Part shown: in pieces, positions 33,669-42,359 of the stretch
How the letters are laid out: each line of letters begins with the position of its first letter
Numbering within the stretch: position 1 is the stretch's first letter
Source: VBOC01 sp964512655
GTDB taxonomy: Bacteria; Bacteroidota; Ignavibacteria; UBA10030; SZUA-254
Reading direction: 5' to 3'
DNA: 64,000 bases
Assembly (NCBI GenBank): GCA_964512655.1
Contig: CAZEJT010000001.1
Span: 558,001-622,000 of the forward strand
The notes under the pieces: model-generated
The model's database searches: none
What the model saw: the letters and a program-made list of their open reading frames with translations, nothing else
Told to the model about the DNA's origin: nothing
Translations under genes and position numbers: made by a program

Positions 33669-35285
33669 ATGATTTCACCGCACCGCTCGAAATCCCCGCC
33701 CCTGACATTTACCACCGTCTCCGGCGAGCCGATCGAGGTTCTCTACACTCCTGAGGACATCGCCGAGATCAACTACCTCTCGGACATCGGACATCCAGGG
33801 GAATTCCCGTATACCCGCGGGATACATCGCGACATGTACCGGGGGAAACTGTGGACGATGCGGCAGTTCGCCGGCTTCGGGACTCCCGAGGACACGAACG
33901 AGCGGTACCATTATCTCCTCGGGCACGGGCAAATGGGACTTTCAGTCGCCTTCGACCTACCGACCCTGATGGGCCGTGACGCGGACGATCCGCTCTCGGA
34001 AGGCGAGGTGGGTATCTGCGGCGTCTCGATCAGCTCTCTTGCGGACATGGAGGTGCTCTTCAAGGGGATCCGGCTGGCCGAGATTTCGACGTCGATGACG
34101 ATAAACGCGCCCGCGGCGATGCTCCTCGCGCTCTACGTCGCAGTGGCCGAGAACCAGGGGGCAGCGCTCAGGAGTCTCCGCGGCACGATCCAGGCGGATA
34201 TTCTCAAAGAGTACATTGCCCAGAAGGAATGGATTTACCCCCCGCATCCCTCGATGCGGATCATCACCGACATGGTGGAGTATTGTACTCGGGAGATGCC
34301 CCAGTGGAACCCGATATCAATCTCCGGATACCACATCAGGGAAGCGGGATCGACGGCGGTGCAGGAGCTCGCCTTTACCCTCGCCGACGGTTTCGCGTAT
34401 GTCGAGGCATGCATGGAAAAGGGGCTCGACATCGACGAGTTCGCGCCGAGATTATCGTTCTTTTTCAACTCTCATCTCGATTTCTTTGAGGAGATCGCCA
34501 AGTACCGGGCGGCGCGCAGGATCTACGCGAAGCGAATGCGCGACAGATACGGGGCGAAGAATCCCCGCTCATGGATGCTCCGCTTCCACACCCAGACGGC
34601 CGGCTGCACGCTGACCGCCCAGCAGCCCGAGAACAACATCATCAGGACCGCATACCAGGCGCTTGCGGGCGTGCTCGGCGGAACGCAGTCGCTCCACACG
34701 AATTCGATGGATGAGACTCTCGCGCTTCCCTCGGAAAAAGCTGTGACGATCGCACTCCGGACGCAGCAGATCATCGCCCACGAAACGGGAGTGGTCAACA
34801 CCGTTGATCCTCTCGCCGGGAGCTACTTCATCGAATCCCTGACCGACCGGATGGAGCGGGGGGCGGAGGCGTACTTCGAGAAGATCGACGCCCTCGGAGG
34901 CGTGATTCCGTCGATCGAGGCGGGGTTTTTCCAGAGGGAGATCGCCGAGGCGGCATACAGGTACCAACAGGAACTCGACCGGAAAGAGAAGATCATCGTC
35001 GGAGTCAACGAGTATGTCCAGGAAAACGAACAGCTGCAGATCCCGATTCTGCTTATCTCCCCGGAAGTGGAGATAAAACAGCGCAGGCGGATTGCCGAGG
35101 TTCGCTCGGGCCGCAGCGAAACCGAGGCCGCTTCTTCCCTTGATGTGCTCCGGCGCGCGGCTCAGGACGGCTCAAATCTTCTCCCGCCCCTGATCGCCTG
35201 TACGCGAGCCTACGTCACGCTCGGAGAAATGTGCGGCGCCCTCGCCGAAGTGTTCGGCATCTACGAAGAACCCGCGGTATTCTGA
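33669..35285 (+). CDS. Acyl-CoA mutase large subunit (methylmalonyl-CoA mutase family, isobutyryl-CoA mutase-like active site)
   Basis: 538 residues: TIM barrel only, without the B12-binding domain. LWTMRQFAGFGTPEDTNERY, GLSVAFDLPTLMGRD, STSMTINAPAAMLL, RGTIQADILKEYIAQ and SISGYHIREAGSTAVQELAF are family hallmarks. In methylmalonyl-CoA mutase numbering (offset 22), Thr195 and Gln197 are kept (T173, Q175), but Tyr89 is Phe67 and Arg207 is Gln185. Those two changes are the ones reported for isobutyryl-CoA mutase; Arg207 normally binds the free carboxylate of methylmalonyl-CoA. It should pair with a separate B12 subunit such as 8976-9383. No MeaB-type chaperone lies nearby. Substrate assignment is inference. 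Confidence 0.92.
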   Translation: MISPHRSKSPPLTFTTVSGEPIEVLYTPEDIAEINYLSDIGHPGEFPYTRGIHRDMYRGKLWTMRQFAGFGTPEDTNERYHYLLGHGQMGLSVAFDLPTLMGRDADDPLSEGEVGICGVSISSLADMEVLFKGIRLAEISTSMTINAPAAMLLALYVAVAENQGAALRSLRGTIQADILKEYIAQKEWIYPPHPSMRIITDMVEYCTREMPQWNPISISGYHIREAGSTAVQELAFTLADGFAYVEACMEKGLDIDEFAPRLSFFFNSHLDFFEEIAKYRAARRIYAKRMRDRYGAKNPRSWMLRFHTQTAGCTLTAQQPENNIIRTAYQALAGVLGGTQSLHTNSMDETLALPSEKAVTIALRTQQIIAHETGVVNTVDPLAGSYFIESLTDRMERGAEAYFEKIDALGGVIPSIEAGFFQREIAEAAYRYQQELDRKEKIIVGVNEYVQENEQLQIPILLISPEVEIKQRRRIAEVRSGRSETEAASSLDVLRRAAQDGSNLLPPLIACTRAYVTLGEMCGALAEVFGIYEEPAVF

Positions 35286-35288
35286 CGC

Positions 35289-36170
35289 TTGACAGGGGCG
35301 CTCCGCTACACGGTTGCCTCGACGAGGCCCCAGCAGTGGATCAAGAACCTCTTCCTCTTTGCTGCGCTCATCTTTTCCGGGAACCTGTTCGTCCTGCACG
35401 ACGTCCTCTTGACGATCGGCGGATTCTTCTTCTTCTGCCTTGCAAGCAGCGGCGTCTACCTCTTTAACGACGTTTCCGACCTCGAAAACGACAAGCTTCA
35501 CCCCGTAAAGTCGCAGCGCCCTCTCCCGTCGGGAAAGCTTTCTGCTCGCTCTGCCCTGACAGCTTCCGCGCTCCTTGCCGCGGCGGGCTTCACCGGAGGG
35601 CTTTATCTCCGGACGGACTTCGGGCTTTTGATCCTTCTCTATCTCGCCATCAATGTATTGTATTCCCTGAAGCTTAAGGATATCGTCATCCTCGACGTGA
35701 TGACGATTTCCGCAGGTTTCGTGCTGAGGGTCGTGGCGGGGGCCGTGTTGATCGGAGTTCCGACATCGGAATGGCTCATCATCTGCACGCTTCTCCTCTC
35801 GCTCTTCCTGGGCTTCAGCAAGCGGAGGCATGAGCTGACGTACCTCGAGTCGGAGGCCGAGACGCACCGCTCGGTCCTCGCTCACTACAGCCCATACTTT
35901 CTCGATCAGATGATCGGCATCGTCACCGCATCGACCGTCATGTCGTACGCGCTCTACACCATCTCCGACGAAACGGTGCGAAAATTCGGCACCAACCACC
36001 TCTATTACACCGTTCCTTTTGTTCTTTACGGGATTTTTCGTTACTTGTATCTTGTTCATAAGATGGAAGCGGGCGGAAATCCCACGAAGCTTGCGGCGAC
36101 GGACATTCCGCTTCTGATCAATATTGCGCTGTGGATACTCTCCTCGGCGATTATTATTTACGGGAAATAA
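35289..36170 (+). CDS. UbiA-family prenyltransferase, decaprenyl-phosphate phosphoribosyltransferase-like
   Basis: 293 residues from a TTG, about nine membrane segments. RPQQWIKNLFLFAALIFSG and the first Asp-rich motif FNDVSDLENDKLHPVKSQRP match the DPPR synthase branch of UbiA enzymes, which joins PRPP to polyprenyl phosphate, more than ubiquinone or menaquinone transferases. The second Asp region is SLKLKDIVILDV. In mycobacteria the product becomes the arabinose donor of the cell wall; outside them the product is unclear. It follows the mutase gene by 3 bases and precedes a DUF362 gene, so coexpression with the mutase looks positional. Confidence 0.82.
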   Translation: MTGALRYTVASTRPQQWIKNLFLFAALIFSGNLFVLHDVLLTIGGFFFFCLASSGVYLFNDVSDLENDKLHPVKSQRPLPSGKLSARSALTASALLAAAGFTGGLYLRTDFGLLILLYLAINVLYSLKLKDIVILDVMTISAGFVLRVVAGAVLIGVPTSEWLIICTLLLSLFLGFSKRRHELTYLESEAETHRSVLAHYSPYFLDQMIGIVTASTVMSYALYTISDETVRKFGTNHLYYTVPFVLYGIFRYLYLVHKMEAGGNPTKLAATDIPLLINIALWILSSAIIIYGK

Positions 36171-36174
36171 TCTG

Positions 36175-37296
36175 ATGTCGAAATCGGTCGTTGCCGTGCT
36201 GAAGACAAAACCGGACTCGATTCTGGAGGATATTGAGCGGCTCATGGGGCTCGCCGGGGTGGGAGAGTCGCTCCGCCGTGGCGCTCCGACGATTCTGAAG
36301 GACAATATCTCGTGGCACTTTCCGTTTCCCGCAGCAAATACCACACCCTGGCAAATGGAAGGCGCGGTTCTCGCCCTGCGCAACGCGGGGTTTCAAGACC
36401 TGGTGTGCGTCCAGAACAAGACCGTCGTGACCAACGCCTTTAAAGGCGAAGATCTGAACAACTACGTCCCGATTTTCCGCCGTTACGGCATCCCGGTGCT
36501 GTACAACTTCAGGGAGCGTGATATCCGCTGGGTCGCCTATACCCCGAAGGCGAAGATGCACGTGCTCGACAGGATCTATCCGGAGGGCATCACGATCCCC
36601 GAGTATTTTGAGGGGAAGAACATCGTCCATCTCCCGACTGTGAAGTGCCACATTTACACGACCACGACGGGCGCGATGAAAAACGCCTTCGGCGGCCTCC
36701 TGAACACCAAGCGCCACTACACCCACAGCTGGATCCACCAAACGCTTGTGGATCTCCTGGCGATCCAGAAGGAAATCCATCCTGGAATCTTCGCGCTGAT
36801 GGACGGAACGACGGCCGGGAACGGCCCCGGCCCCCGCACGATGTTTCCGGTCGTGAAAGATTACATCCTCGCGAGCGAGGATCAGGTGGCAATCGATGCT
36901 GTCGCGGCCAGGCTCATGGGCTTCGACCCAATGAGCATCGAGTACATCAGTCTCGCGCACCGCGACGGCCTCGGGATCGGCGATGTGAGGGACATCGAGA
37001 TCCGCGGAGCCGACATCTCCAACGAGTCCTGGGACTTTTCAGTCGGCGACAACGGGGCAAGCCTCGTGGGCGACATGATGTGGTTCGGCCCCCTGGCGAA
37101 ATTCCAGAAGCTGTTCTTCCACACGCCCCTTGTGAACGTGTTCATCTTCGGATCCGAGGCCTATCACGACTACTATCGCTGGCCGCTCAAGGATCGCAGG
37201 ACCTTCGAGCAATGGAAACGCGATACGCACTGGGGCCGCCTCTTTCATGACTATGAAACGGGCAAGGTCTGGGAGGGAGCGCCGGCGGTGGCTTGA
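36175..37296 (+). CDS. DUF362 domain protein
   Basis: About 373 residues from the ATG at 36175. The DUF362 core is clear: KDNISWHFPFPAANTTPWQM, VHLPTVKCHIYTTTTGAMKN, FGGLLNTKRHYTHSWIHQTL, FALMDGTTAGNGPGPRTM and DQVAIDAVAARLMGFDP. The family has no settled function; some members are joined to ferredoxin domains, which are missing here. No signal peptide is seen. It follows the UbiA-type gene by 4 bases and overlaps the EamA transporter start by 4 bases. Two Cys (VCVQNK and VKCHIY) could bind metal but that is a guess. Confidence 0.85.
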   Translation: MSKSVVAVLKTKPDSILEDIERLMGLAGVGESLRRGAPTILKDNISWHFPFPAANTTPWQMEGAVLALRNAGFQDLVCVQNKTVVTNAFKGEDLNNYVPIFRRYGIPVLYNFRERDIRWVAYTPKAKMHVLDRIYPEGITIPEYFEGKNIVHLPTVKCHIYTTTTGAMKNAFGGLLNTKRHYTHSWIHQTLVDLLAIQKEIHPGIFALMDGTTAGNGPGPRTMFPVVKDYILASEDQVAIDAVAARLMGFDPMSIEYISLAHRDGLGIGDVRDIEIRGADISNESWDFSVGDNGASLVGDMMWFGPLAKFQKLFFHTPLVNVFIFGSEAYHDYYRWPLKDRRTFEQWKRDTHWGRLFHDYETGKVWEGAPAVA

Positions 37297-38189
37297 GCCC
37301 CCAGCGCCGCGCCGAGGCGCTGCTTCTCTCGATCACCGTCATCTGGGGGAGCACGTTTGTCGTCACCAAGTCGCTCGTCGGCCATAACTCGCCTCTCTTC
37401 TACACTGCGGCCCGGTTTCTTCTCTCCTCGCTCATCCTGTTCGTTCTGTTTCCCCGGCGGCTCAGGGCACTTCCACGATCTGCGCTGAAGCGCGGAAGCG
37501 TCCTCGGATTCTTCCTGTTCACGGGGTTTGCCCTTCAGACCGTCGGCATTCAGTACACGTCGGCCTCAAAGTCGGCGTTCTTCACCGGCATGCTCACCGT
37601 TCTTACCCCCGTTGTCCAGTTCTCCGCGGGGCGAGTCTCAGGCCGGGGAGGAAAGCCACTGAAGCTGGGAAACATCCTCGGGGTCGTGCTCGCCGGATTT
37701 GGCCTCTATCTCATGACTTCGCCTTCGGGAGCGGGCTTTTCGGCGGGGGATGGGATGACGCTCGTGTGCGCGCTGATGTTCGCCTGCTACATCGTCTATC
37801 TCGATTCGGCATCCGACGAACCGGACAAGGTGCAGTTGACGTTCGTGCAGTTCGTGTTCTGCGGAATCGCCGGCCTTGCCGTAGCGCTCCCGTTCGAATC
37901 AACCCGGGTCTCAATCACGGCGGAATACGCCCTCTCGCTCCTCTATCTCACGCTCTTCGCGACCGTCCTTGCGATGTGGGTCCAGAACCGCTTCCAGGGA
38001 GACACGACGCCTACCCGGGCCGCGGTGATCTTCGCTATGGAGCCGGTCATCGCCGCGCTCTTCGCCTATGCTGTCCGGGGTGAGATGATCGGAGTCGCAG
38101 GCGCATTCGGCGCCGCAATGATCCTCGCCGGGCTCCTTCTCTCGGAAGGTTCCGATGTCATCCCAGTGCTCGACAGGACAATTGTTTGA
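37293..38189 (+). CDS. EamA/DMT-family membrane transporter
   Basis: 298 residues from a TTG that overlaps the DUF362 stop by 4 bases. Ten membrane helices in two EamA repeats: VIWGSTFVVTKSLVG in the first, and ATVLAMWVQNRFQGDTTPTRAAVIFAMEPVIAALFA in the second, the usual DMT signature. GIQYTSASKSAFFTGM is also typical. Such proteins export amino acids, nucleobases or other metabolites, or remain without known substrate. Last gene of the mutase-UbiA-DUF362-EamA run. Confidence 0.9.
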   Translation: MSPQRRAEALLLSITVIWGSTFVVTKSLVGHNSPLFYTAARFLLSSLILFVLFPRRLRALPRSALKRGSVLGFFLFTGFALQTVGIQYTSASKSAFFTGMLTVLTPVVQFSAGRVSGRGGKPLKLGNILGVVLAGFGLYLMTSPSGAGFSAGDGMTLVCALMFACYIVYLDSASDEPDKVQLTFVQFVFCGIAGLAVALPFESTRVSITAEYALSLLYLTLFATVLAMWVQNRFQGDTTPTRAAVIFAMEPVIAALFAYAVRGEMIGVAGAFGAAMILAGLLLSEGSDVIPVLDRTIV

Positions 38190-38214
38190 CTTTAAGGCGT
38201 TTTCATCGTATGTT
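38185..38214 (+). promoter_or_regulatory. Promoter of acyP, ispF and the following genes
   Basis: TTTG at 38185-38188, at the end of the EamA gene, 20 bases, then TATGTTCA from 38209. acyP starts at 38235. Confidence 0.62.
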
Positions 38215-38234
38215 CACGGTGCCGTCCGGGTAGA

Positions 38235-38507
38235 ATGATCGCCGGAGCCAACATCATTGTCAGTGGAATGGTTCAGGGCGTCGGGTTTCGATACTTCGTG
38301 TACAACCGGGCAGTCCGGTCAGGCCTCGACGGCTTCGTACGGAATCTGGTGAATGGCAACGTCGAAATCGAAGTCGAAGGGGACCGGTCGCTGATCGAAG
38401 ATCTCATCAAGGATGTTTCGATCGGACCGCGTTCGGCTCAGGTCACGGATGTGAAGGTCGGCTGGAAGAACCCTCGCTCTGAGCATCGCGGGTTTGAGAT
38501 TCTGTAA
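38235..38507 (+). CDS. acyP: Acylphosphatase
   Basis: 90 residues, full family length. VSGMVQGVGFRYFVYNRAV holds the phosphate-binding loop with the essential Arg, and GLDGFVRNLVNGNVEIEVEG holds the catalytic Asn. It hydrolyses acyl phosphates such as carbamoyl or acetyl phosphate. Followed after 35 bases by ispF. Confidence 0.95.
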   Translation: MIAGANIIVSGMVQGVGFRYFVYNRAVRSGLDGFVRNLVNGNVEIEVEGDRSLIEDLIKDVSIGPRSAQVTDVKVGWKNPRSEHRGFEIL

Positions 38508-38542
38508 GAGGACCGCCGCGGGGCACTTTTCGATCGGACTGG

Positions 38543-39034
38543 ATGCGATTCGGTTTCGGGTATGACATTCACCGGCTTGTGGTCAACCGCAAGCTGATCC
38601 TCGGCGGCGTCGAAATCCCTTTCGTCAAAGGGCTCATGGGACATTCCGACGCCGACGTGCTCTGCCATGCCTTCGCCGACGCTCTCCTCGGGGCGGCAGC
38701 CCTGGGCGATATCGGCAAGCACTTCCCGGACACGGATCCACGCTTCAAGGATATCTCAAGCCTCGTTCTGCTCAAGCACGTCGTAGGGCTCATCCGCGAG
38801 AGCAGCCTCGAGATCGTGAACATCGATGCCACGGTGATCCTCCAGCAGCCCAAGATTGCACCCTACGTCAAGCGCATGCGCGAAAACATCTCCCAGGCGC
38901 TTGGGATCCAGCTCGATCAGGTTTCCGTCAAAGCCACCACCAACGAGGAGCTGGGATTCCTTGGAGCCGCCGACGGGGCCGCGGCGTATGCCGTAGCGTC
39001 GCTGCGCGACAAACAGCTCGCCCTCGATCTCTGA
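38543..39034 (+). CDS. ispF: 2-C-methyl-D-erythritol 2,4-cyclodiphosphate synthase
   Basis: 163 residues. RFGFGYDIHRL has the zinc-binding Asp and His, MGHSDADVLCHAFADALLGA the third ligand and the HSDADV signature, GDIGKHFPDTDP the substrate site, and VSVKATTNEELGFLG the conserved end. It makes the cyclic diphosphate of the MEP isoprenoid pathway. This shows the MEP route is present; ispD is not in the window. Confidence 0.96.
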   Translation: MRFGFGYDIHRLVVNRKLILGGVEIPFVKGLMGHSDADVLCHAFADALLGAAALGDIGKHFPDTDPRFKDISSLVLLKHVVGLIRESSLEIVNIDATVILQQPKIAPYVKRMRENISQALGIQLDQVSVKATTNEELGFLGAADGAAAYAVASLRDKQLALDL

Positions 39035-39100
39035 CACCGCGCCCCTTGAGTCATCCTCCCGGGGTCCGTTCTCCGGGATGCTCCGCCGGACTCCACCGCG

Positions 39101-39685
39101 ATGCTTGACGCCCTCTACTCCATAGACAAGGGGATCTTTGTCTTCCTCAACGAGACGATCGCCAACCCCTTCTTTGACGCCGTCATGCCTCCCATCACCG
39201 ACTGGAACAAGCATTGGGAGGGGATCGCGCTCTTCGCTGCCCTCTGGCTCCTCCTTATCTGGAAGGGGGGAAGGAAGGGGAGAATCGCCGCGCTTCTTCT
39301 CATCCCCCTCATCGTCATCAGCGATCAGCTCAGCAGCGTTCTCATCAAGGGCATCGTCGCAAGGCCCCGCCCCTGTCATATCATCGGGGGTGCAACCGTC
39401 GTGGACCACGTTCATCTCCCTCCCGGATTCAGCTGCGGCGGCGGCTTTTCATTCCCTTCCTCACACGCTGTGAACAATTTCGCGGCCGCCACGTTCCTCG
39501 CGAACGCGTACCGGCGCTGGTCGTGGGCCCTCTACTCGTATGCCGGAATCATGGGCTTTTCCAGGATCAGCGTCGGAGTTCACTATCCTTCTGACGTGGC
39601 GGGAGGGGCCGTCATCGGATCTGCGGTGGCGCTCGTGGTGGCGTATGCATGGAAATCGGTTGAAGAACGGTATCGACCCCGTTAA
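39101..39685 (+). CDS. PAP2-family membrane phosphatase
   Basis: 194 residues, about six membrane helices. The three PAP2 motifs are visible: KGIVARPRP (C1), FPSSHAVNNFAAA (C2, with His) and SRISVGVHYPSDVAGG (C3, with the catalytic His and Asp). Likely an undecaprenyl-diphosphate or phosphatidylglycerophosphate phosphatase; the C1 to C2 distance suits a BacA-independent UppP such as PgpB/YbjG. Its 3' end overlaps the lnt start by 41 bases. Confidence 0.9.
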   Translation: MLDALYSIDKGIFVFLNETIANPFFDAVMPPITDWNKHWEGIALFAALWLLLIWKGGRKGRIAALLLIPLIVISDQLSSVLIKGIVARPRPCHIIGGATVVDHVHLPPGFSCGGGFSFPSSHAVNNFAAATFLANAYRRWSWALYSYAGIMGFSRISVGVHYPSDVAGGAVIGSAVALVVAYAWKSVEERYRPR

Positions 39686-41312
39686 CGGGAAGGGTCCGCG
39701 GTGGCTGGTGCCGGCCCTGATCAGCGGGACCCTCCTCGGGATTTCCTTTCCACCCGTACCTACCGGGATTCCCGCCGCCGCCGCGTTCGTTCCGTTGTTC
39801 CTCTTTGCGGAGGAGATGCCCGGGTACGGCAGGGCCTTCCGGTTCTCCTATATCGCCTTTTTTGTCTTCAACCTGATCACGCTGTACTGGACGGGAGGGT
39901 TTACGCACGGGAAGGATCCGTATCTGATGGCGGCGGGATCTGCGCTGATCCTCTCGCATCCTCTCTTCTTTTTCCCCCCCATTGCGGTATGGATCGCGGT
40001 CGGAAGGAGATTCGGCGCCACCTACTCAGTCTGTCTTTTCCCCTTCATCTGGGTGGCGTTTGAATATCTTCATTCGCTCACAGAAGTCTCGTTCCCGTGG
40101 CTGACGCTCGGCAATACACAGACCTACGACCTCACGAGCGTCCAGATCGCCTCGGTCACGGGGGTCTACGGGATTTCATTCTGGCTTCTCTGGTTGAATG
40201 TCCTGATCTATTTCTTCGTTCGGACGATCCGGCTTCCGGATTGGAAACCCCTCCGGCCCCGCTCTCTGATGCTCCTCTGTGCGGTCGTGGTGGTATACCT
40301 CCTTCCCAAGATGTACGGGATCTTTGCCCTCAGGTCTGCGGACGAGGGAGAGGGCATGCCGGTCAGAGTGGGAATGGTCCAGCCGAATATCGACCCCTTC
40401 GAAAAATGGGGGGAGGGAGCGGAGCGCCAGCTCGCCGTTCTTCAGCGCCTCACCGATAGCGTCGCATCGGAACGCCCCGATCTTATCCTCTGGCCCGAAA
40501 CGGCGGTTCCATACTACATCCTGGACGAGCGGAACAAAAGTTCGTTTGCCGCGATCCGCCGCCAGGTTGACAGCCTGAGGATTCCGCTCCTGAGCGGGAT
40601 TCCCGATATCACCTATTACAGTCAGGGGGAGCCCTCCCCGCGGAGCAGCAAGACGCTCCCTGACGGGAGACGCTACGATAACTATAACAGCTCGATGCTT
40701 CTTCTCCCCGGCGAGGAGCACATCCAGAAATATGCAAAGATGCTTCTGGTGCCGTTTGCAGAGAGGGTCCCGTTTTCGGAGGAACTGAGCTTTCTCAATG
40801 CGATGCAGTGGAATTTCGGCCTCGGAGGGTGGGGAATCGGCAAGGAGAAAACCGTTTTCCGCGTGGACGCGATTCAGGGAGGTTCGGCCCGTGGGTACTC
40901 ATTTTCCAACTTCATCTGCTACGAGTCGATCTATCCGGGATTCGTGGCGAGCTTCGTGAGGAACGGGGCGGAGTTTCTCACGGTTATCACGAATGACTCC
41001 TGGTGGGGGAATACATCGGGAGCGTACCAGCACGCTCAGTTCGCGGTGCTGAGGGCGGTGGAAAACCGCAGATGGGTTGTACAATGCGCCAACGGCGGAA
41101 TCTCCTGCATCGTCGATCCCTGGGGACGCCTCCTCAAACCCACCGGGATGTACACTCGGCAAACGGTAACCGGTACGGTCAGGGCGATGCGCGAGCTGAC
41201 ATTTTATTCGGTGCACGGCGACTGGTTTGGGGAGATGTGCCTGGTCTTCGTGACGTTCCATCTTGCCGCAGCTGCGGGCGCCGGCATCTATTCACGCATG
41301 AGGAAAACATGA
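39645..41312 (+). CDS. lnt: Apolipoprotein N-acyltransferase
   Basis: About 555 residues from the ATG at 39645. The N-terminal half has about six membrane helices (LVPALISGTLLGISFPP onward). The periplasmic nitrilase domain has VGMVQPNIDPFEKW, LILWPETAVPYYI with catalytic Glu, KYAKMLLVPFAERVPF with Lys and NFICYESIYPGF with the nucleophile Cys, then VITNDSWWGNTSGAYQH. A last helix anchors the C-terminus. It adds the third acyl chain to lipoproteins, which fits the three or more lipoproteins encoded at 16560-26053. The frame is open back to 39540 but that part lies within the PAP2 gene. Confidence 0.94.
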   Translation: MHGNRLKNGIDPVNGKGPRWLVPALISGTLLGISFPPVPTGIPAAAAFVPLFLFAEEMPGYGRAFRFSYIAFFVFNLITLYWTGGFTHGKDPYLMAAGSALILSHPLFFFPPIAVWIAVGRRFGATYSVCLFPFIWVAFEYLHSLTEVSFPWLTLGNTQTYDLTSVQIASVTGVYGISFWLLWLNVLIYFFVRTIRLPDWKPLRPRSLMLLCAVVVVYLLPKMYGIFALRSADEGEGMPVRVGMVQPNIDPFEKWGEGAERQLAVLQRLTDSVASERPDLILWPETAVPYYILDERNKSSFAAIRRQVDSLRIPLLSGIPDITYYSQGEPSPRSSKTLPDGRRYDNYNSSMLLLPGEEHIQKYAKMLLVPFAERVPFSEELSFLNAMQWNFGLGGWGIGKEKTVFRVDAIQGGSARGYSFSNFICYESIYPGFVASFVRNGAEFLTVITNDSWWGNTSGAYQHAQFAVLRAVENRRWVVQCANGGISCIVDPWGRLLKPTGMYTRQTVTGTVRAMRELTFYSVHGDWFGEMCLVFVTFHLAAAAGAGIYSRMRKT

Positions 41313-41316
41313 GAAC

Positions 41317-42351
41317 ATGAAGACCATCGATCTCAGAAGCGATACCGTAACGAGGCCCTCGCCGAAGATGCTCGAGGCCATGATGGGCGCAGAGACGGGC
41401 GACGATGTGTTCGGCGAGGATCCGACCGTCAACGCGCTTCAGGAAAAGGTGGCACGCCTCCTCGGCAAGGAAGCCGCGCTCTTCGTGCCGAGCGGAACGA
41501 TGGGAAATGAGATCTCCATCAAGGCGCACACGAATCCCGGCGACGAGATCATCGTGGACAGGGAATCTCACATCTTTGTCTATGAAACCGCGGGCCCGTC
41601 TGTCCTTTCGGGCGTTCAGATGAATCCCATTCAGGGCGCTCGGGGGATCTTCACGAATGAGCAGATGGAGCGGACGATCCGGCCGAGAGCGTACTACATG
41701 CCTCCAACGACGCTCCTCTGCGTGGAAAACACGCACGGCCGCTCGGGAGGATCGGTCATACCGATAGACGAGCTCAAGAGAATGTACGCGTTCGCGAAGG
41801 GCGCGGGGATCGGCCTCCATCTCGACGGCGCCCGGCTCTGGAATGCCAGCGCTGCGTCGGGAGTATCGCCGAAGGAGTATGCATCGTGCGCCGACTCTGT
41901 TTCGGTGTGCTTTTCCAAGGCGCTGGGGGCCCCTGTGGGCTCCATGGTAGCCGGAGATGAGGCGTTCATCGAGCGGGCGAGAAAATACAGAAAAATCTTC
42001 GGCGGAGGAATGCGCCAGGCGGGGATTCTTGCCGCCGGAGCCCTCTACGCATTAGAGCACAACGTCGGCCGGCTGGGGGAGGATCATGCGAAGGCCCGGC
42101 TCCTGGCGGAAGCGCTCAGCCGCATTAAGGCCCTGCGCGTCGATATGACCGAGGTGCAGACCAATTTCGTCATCGCCGAGACGGAGGGGTCCGGAAAGTC
42201 GCAATCCGAAATCCTTTCGATGCTTGCCGCGCGGGGGGTGCTCATGACCGGAGAACGATACTCCGCGATCAGGGCCGTTACCCACCTCGATGTGTCGATG
42301 CAGGATGTCCGGAGGGCAGCGGAGATCATACAGTCGCTCTTTACGGATTAG
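41317..42351 (+). CDS. ltaE: Low-specificity threonine aldolase
   Basis: 344 residues, PLP fold type I. IDLRSDTVTRPSPKMLEAM, GDDVFGEDPTVNALQEKVA, LFVPSGTMGNEISIKAH, CVENTHGRSGGSVIP and VCFSKALGAPVGSM with the PLP lysine in FSKAL are family hallmarks, as is RKIFGGGMRQAGILAAGALY. It cleaves L-threonine or allo-threonine to glycine and acetaldehyde. Starts 4 bases after the lnt stop. Confidence 0.94.
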   Translation: MKTIDLRSDTVTRPSPKMLEAMMGAETGDDVFGEDPTVNALQEKVARLLGKEAALFVPSGTMGNEISIKAHTNPGDEIIVDRESHIFVYETAGPSVLSGVQMNPIQGARGIFTNEQMERTIRPRAYYMPPTTLLCVENTHGRSGGSVIPIDELKRMYAFAKGAGIGLHLDGARLWNASAASGVSPKEYASCADSVSVCFSKALGAPVGSMVAGDEAFIERARKYRKIFGGGMRQAGILAAGALYALEHNVGRLGEDHAKARLLAEALSRIKALRVDMTEVQTNFVIAETEGSGKSQSEILSMLAARGVLMTGERYSAIRAVTHLDVSMQDVRRAAEIIQSLFTD

Positions 42352-42359
42352 ACAGCCGC

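Noticed and set aside
33669..35285. Methylmalonyl-CoA mutase large subunit in the strict sense
   Set aside because: Phe67 and Gln185 replace the Tyr89 and Arg207 needed for methylmalonyl-CoA recognition.
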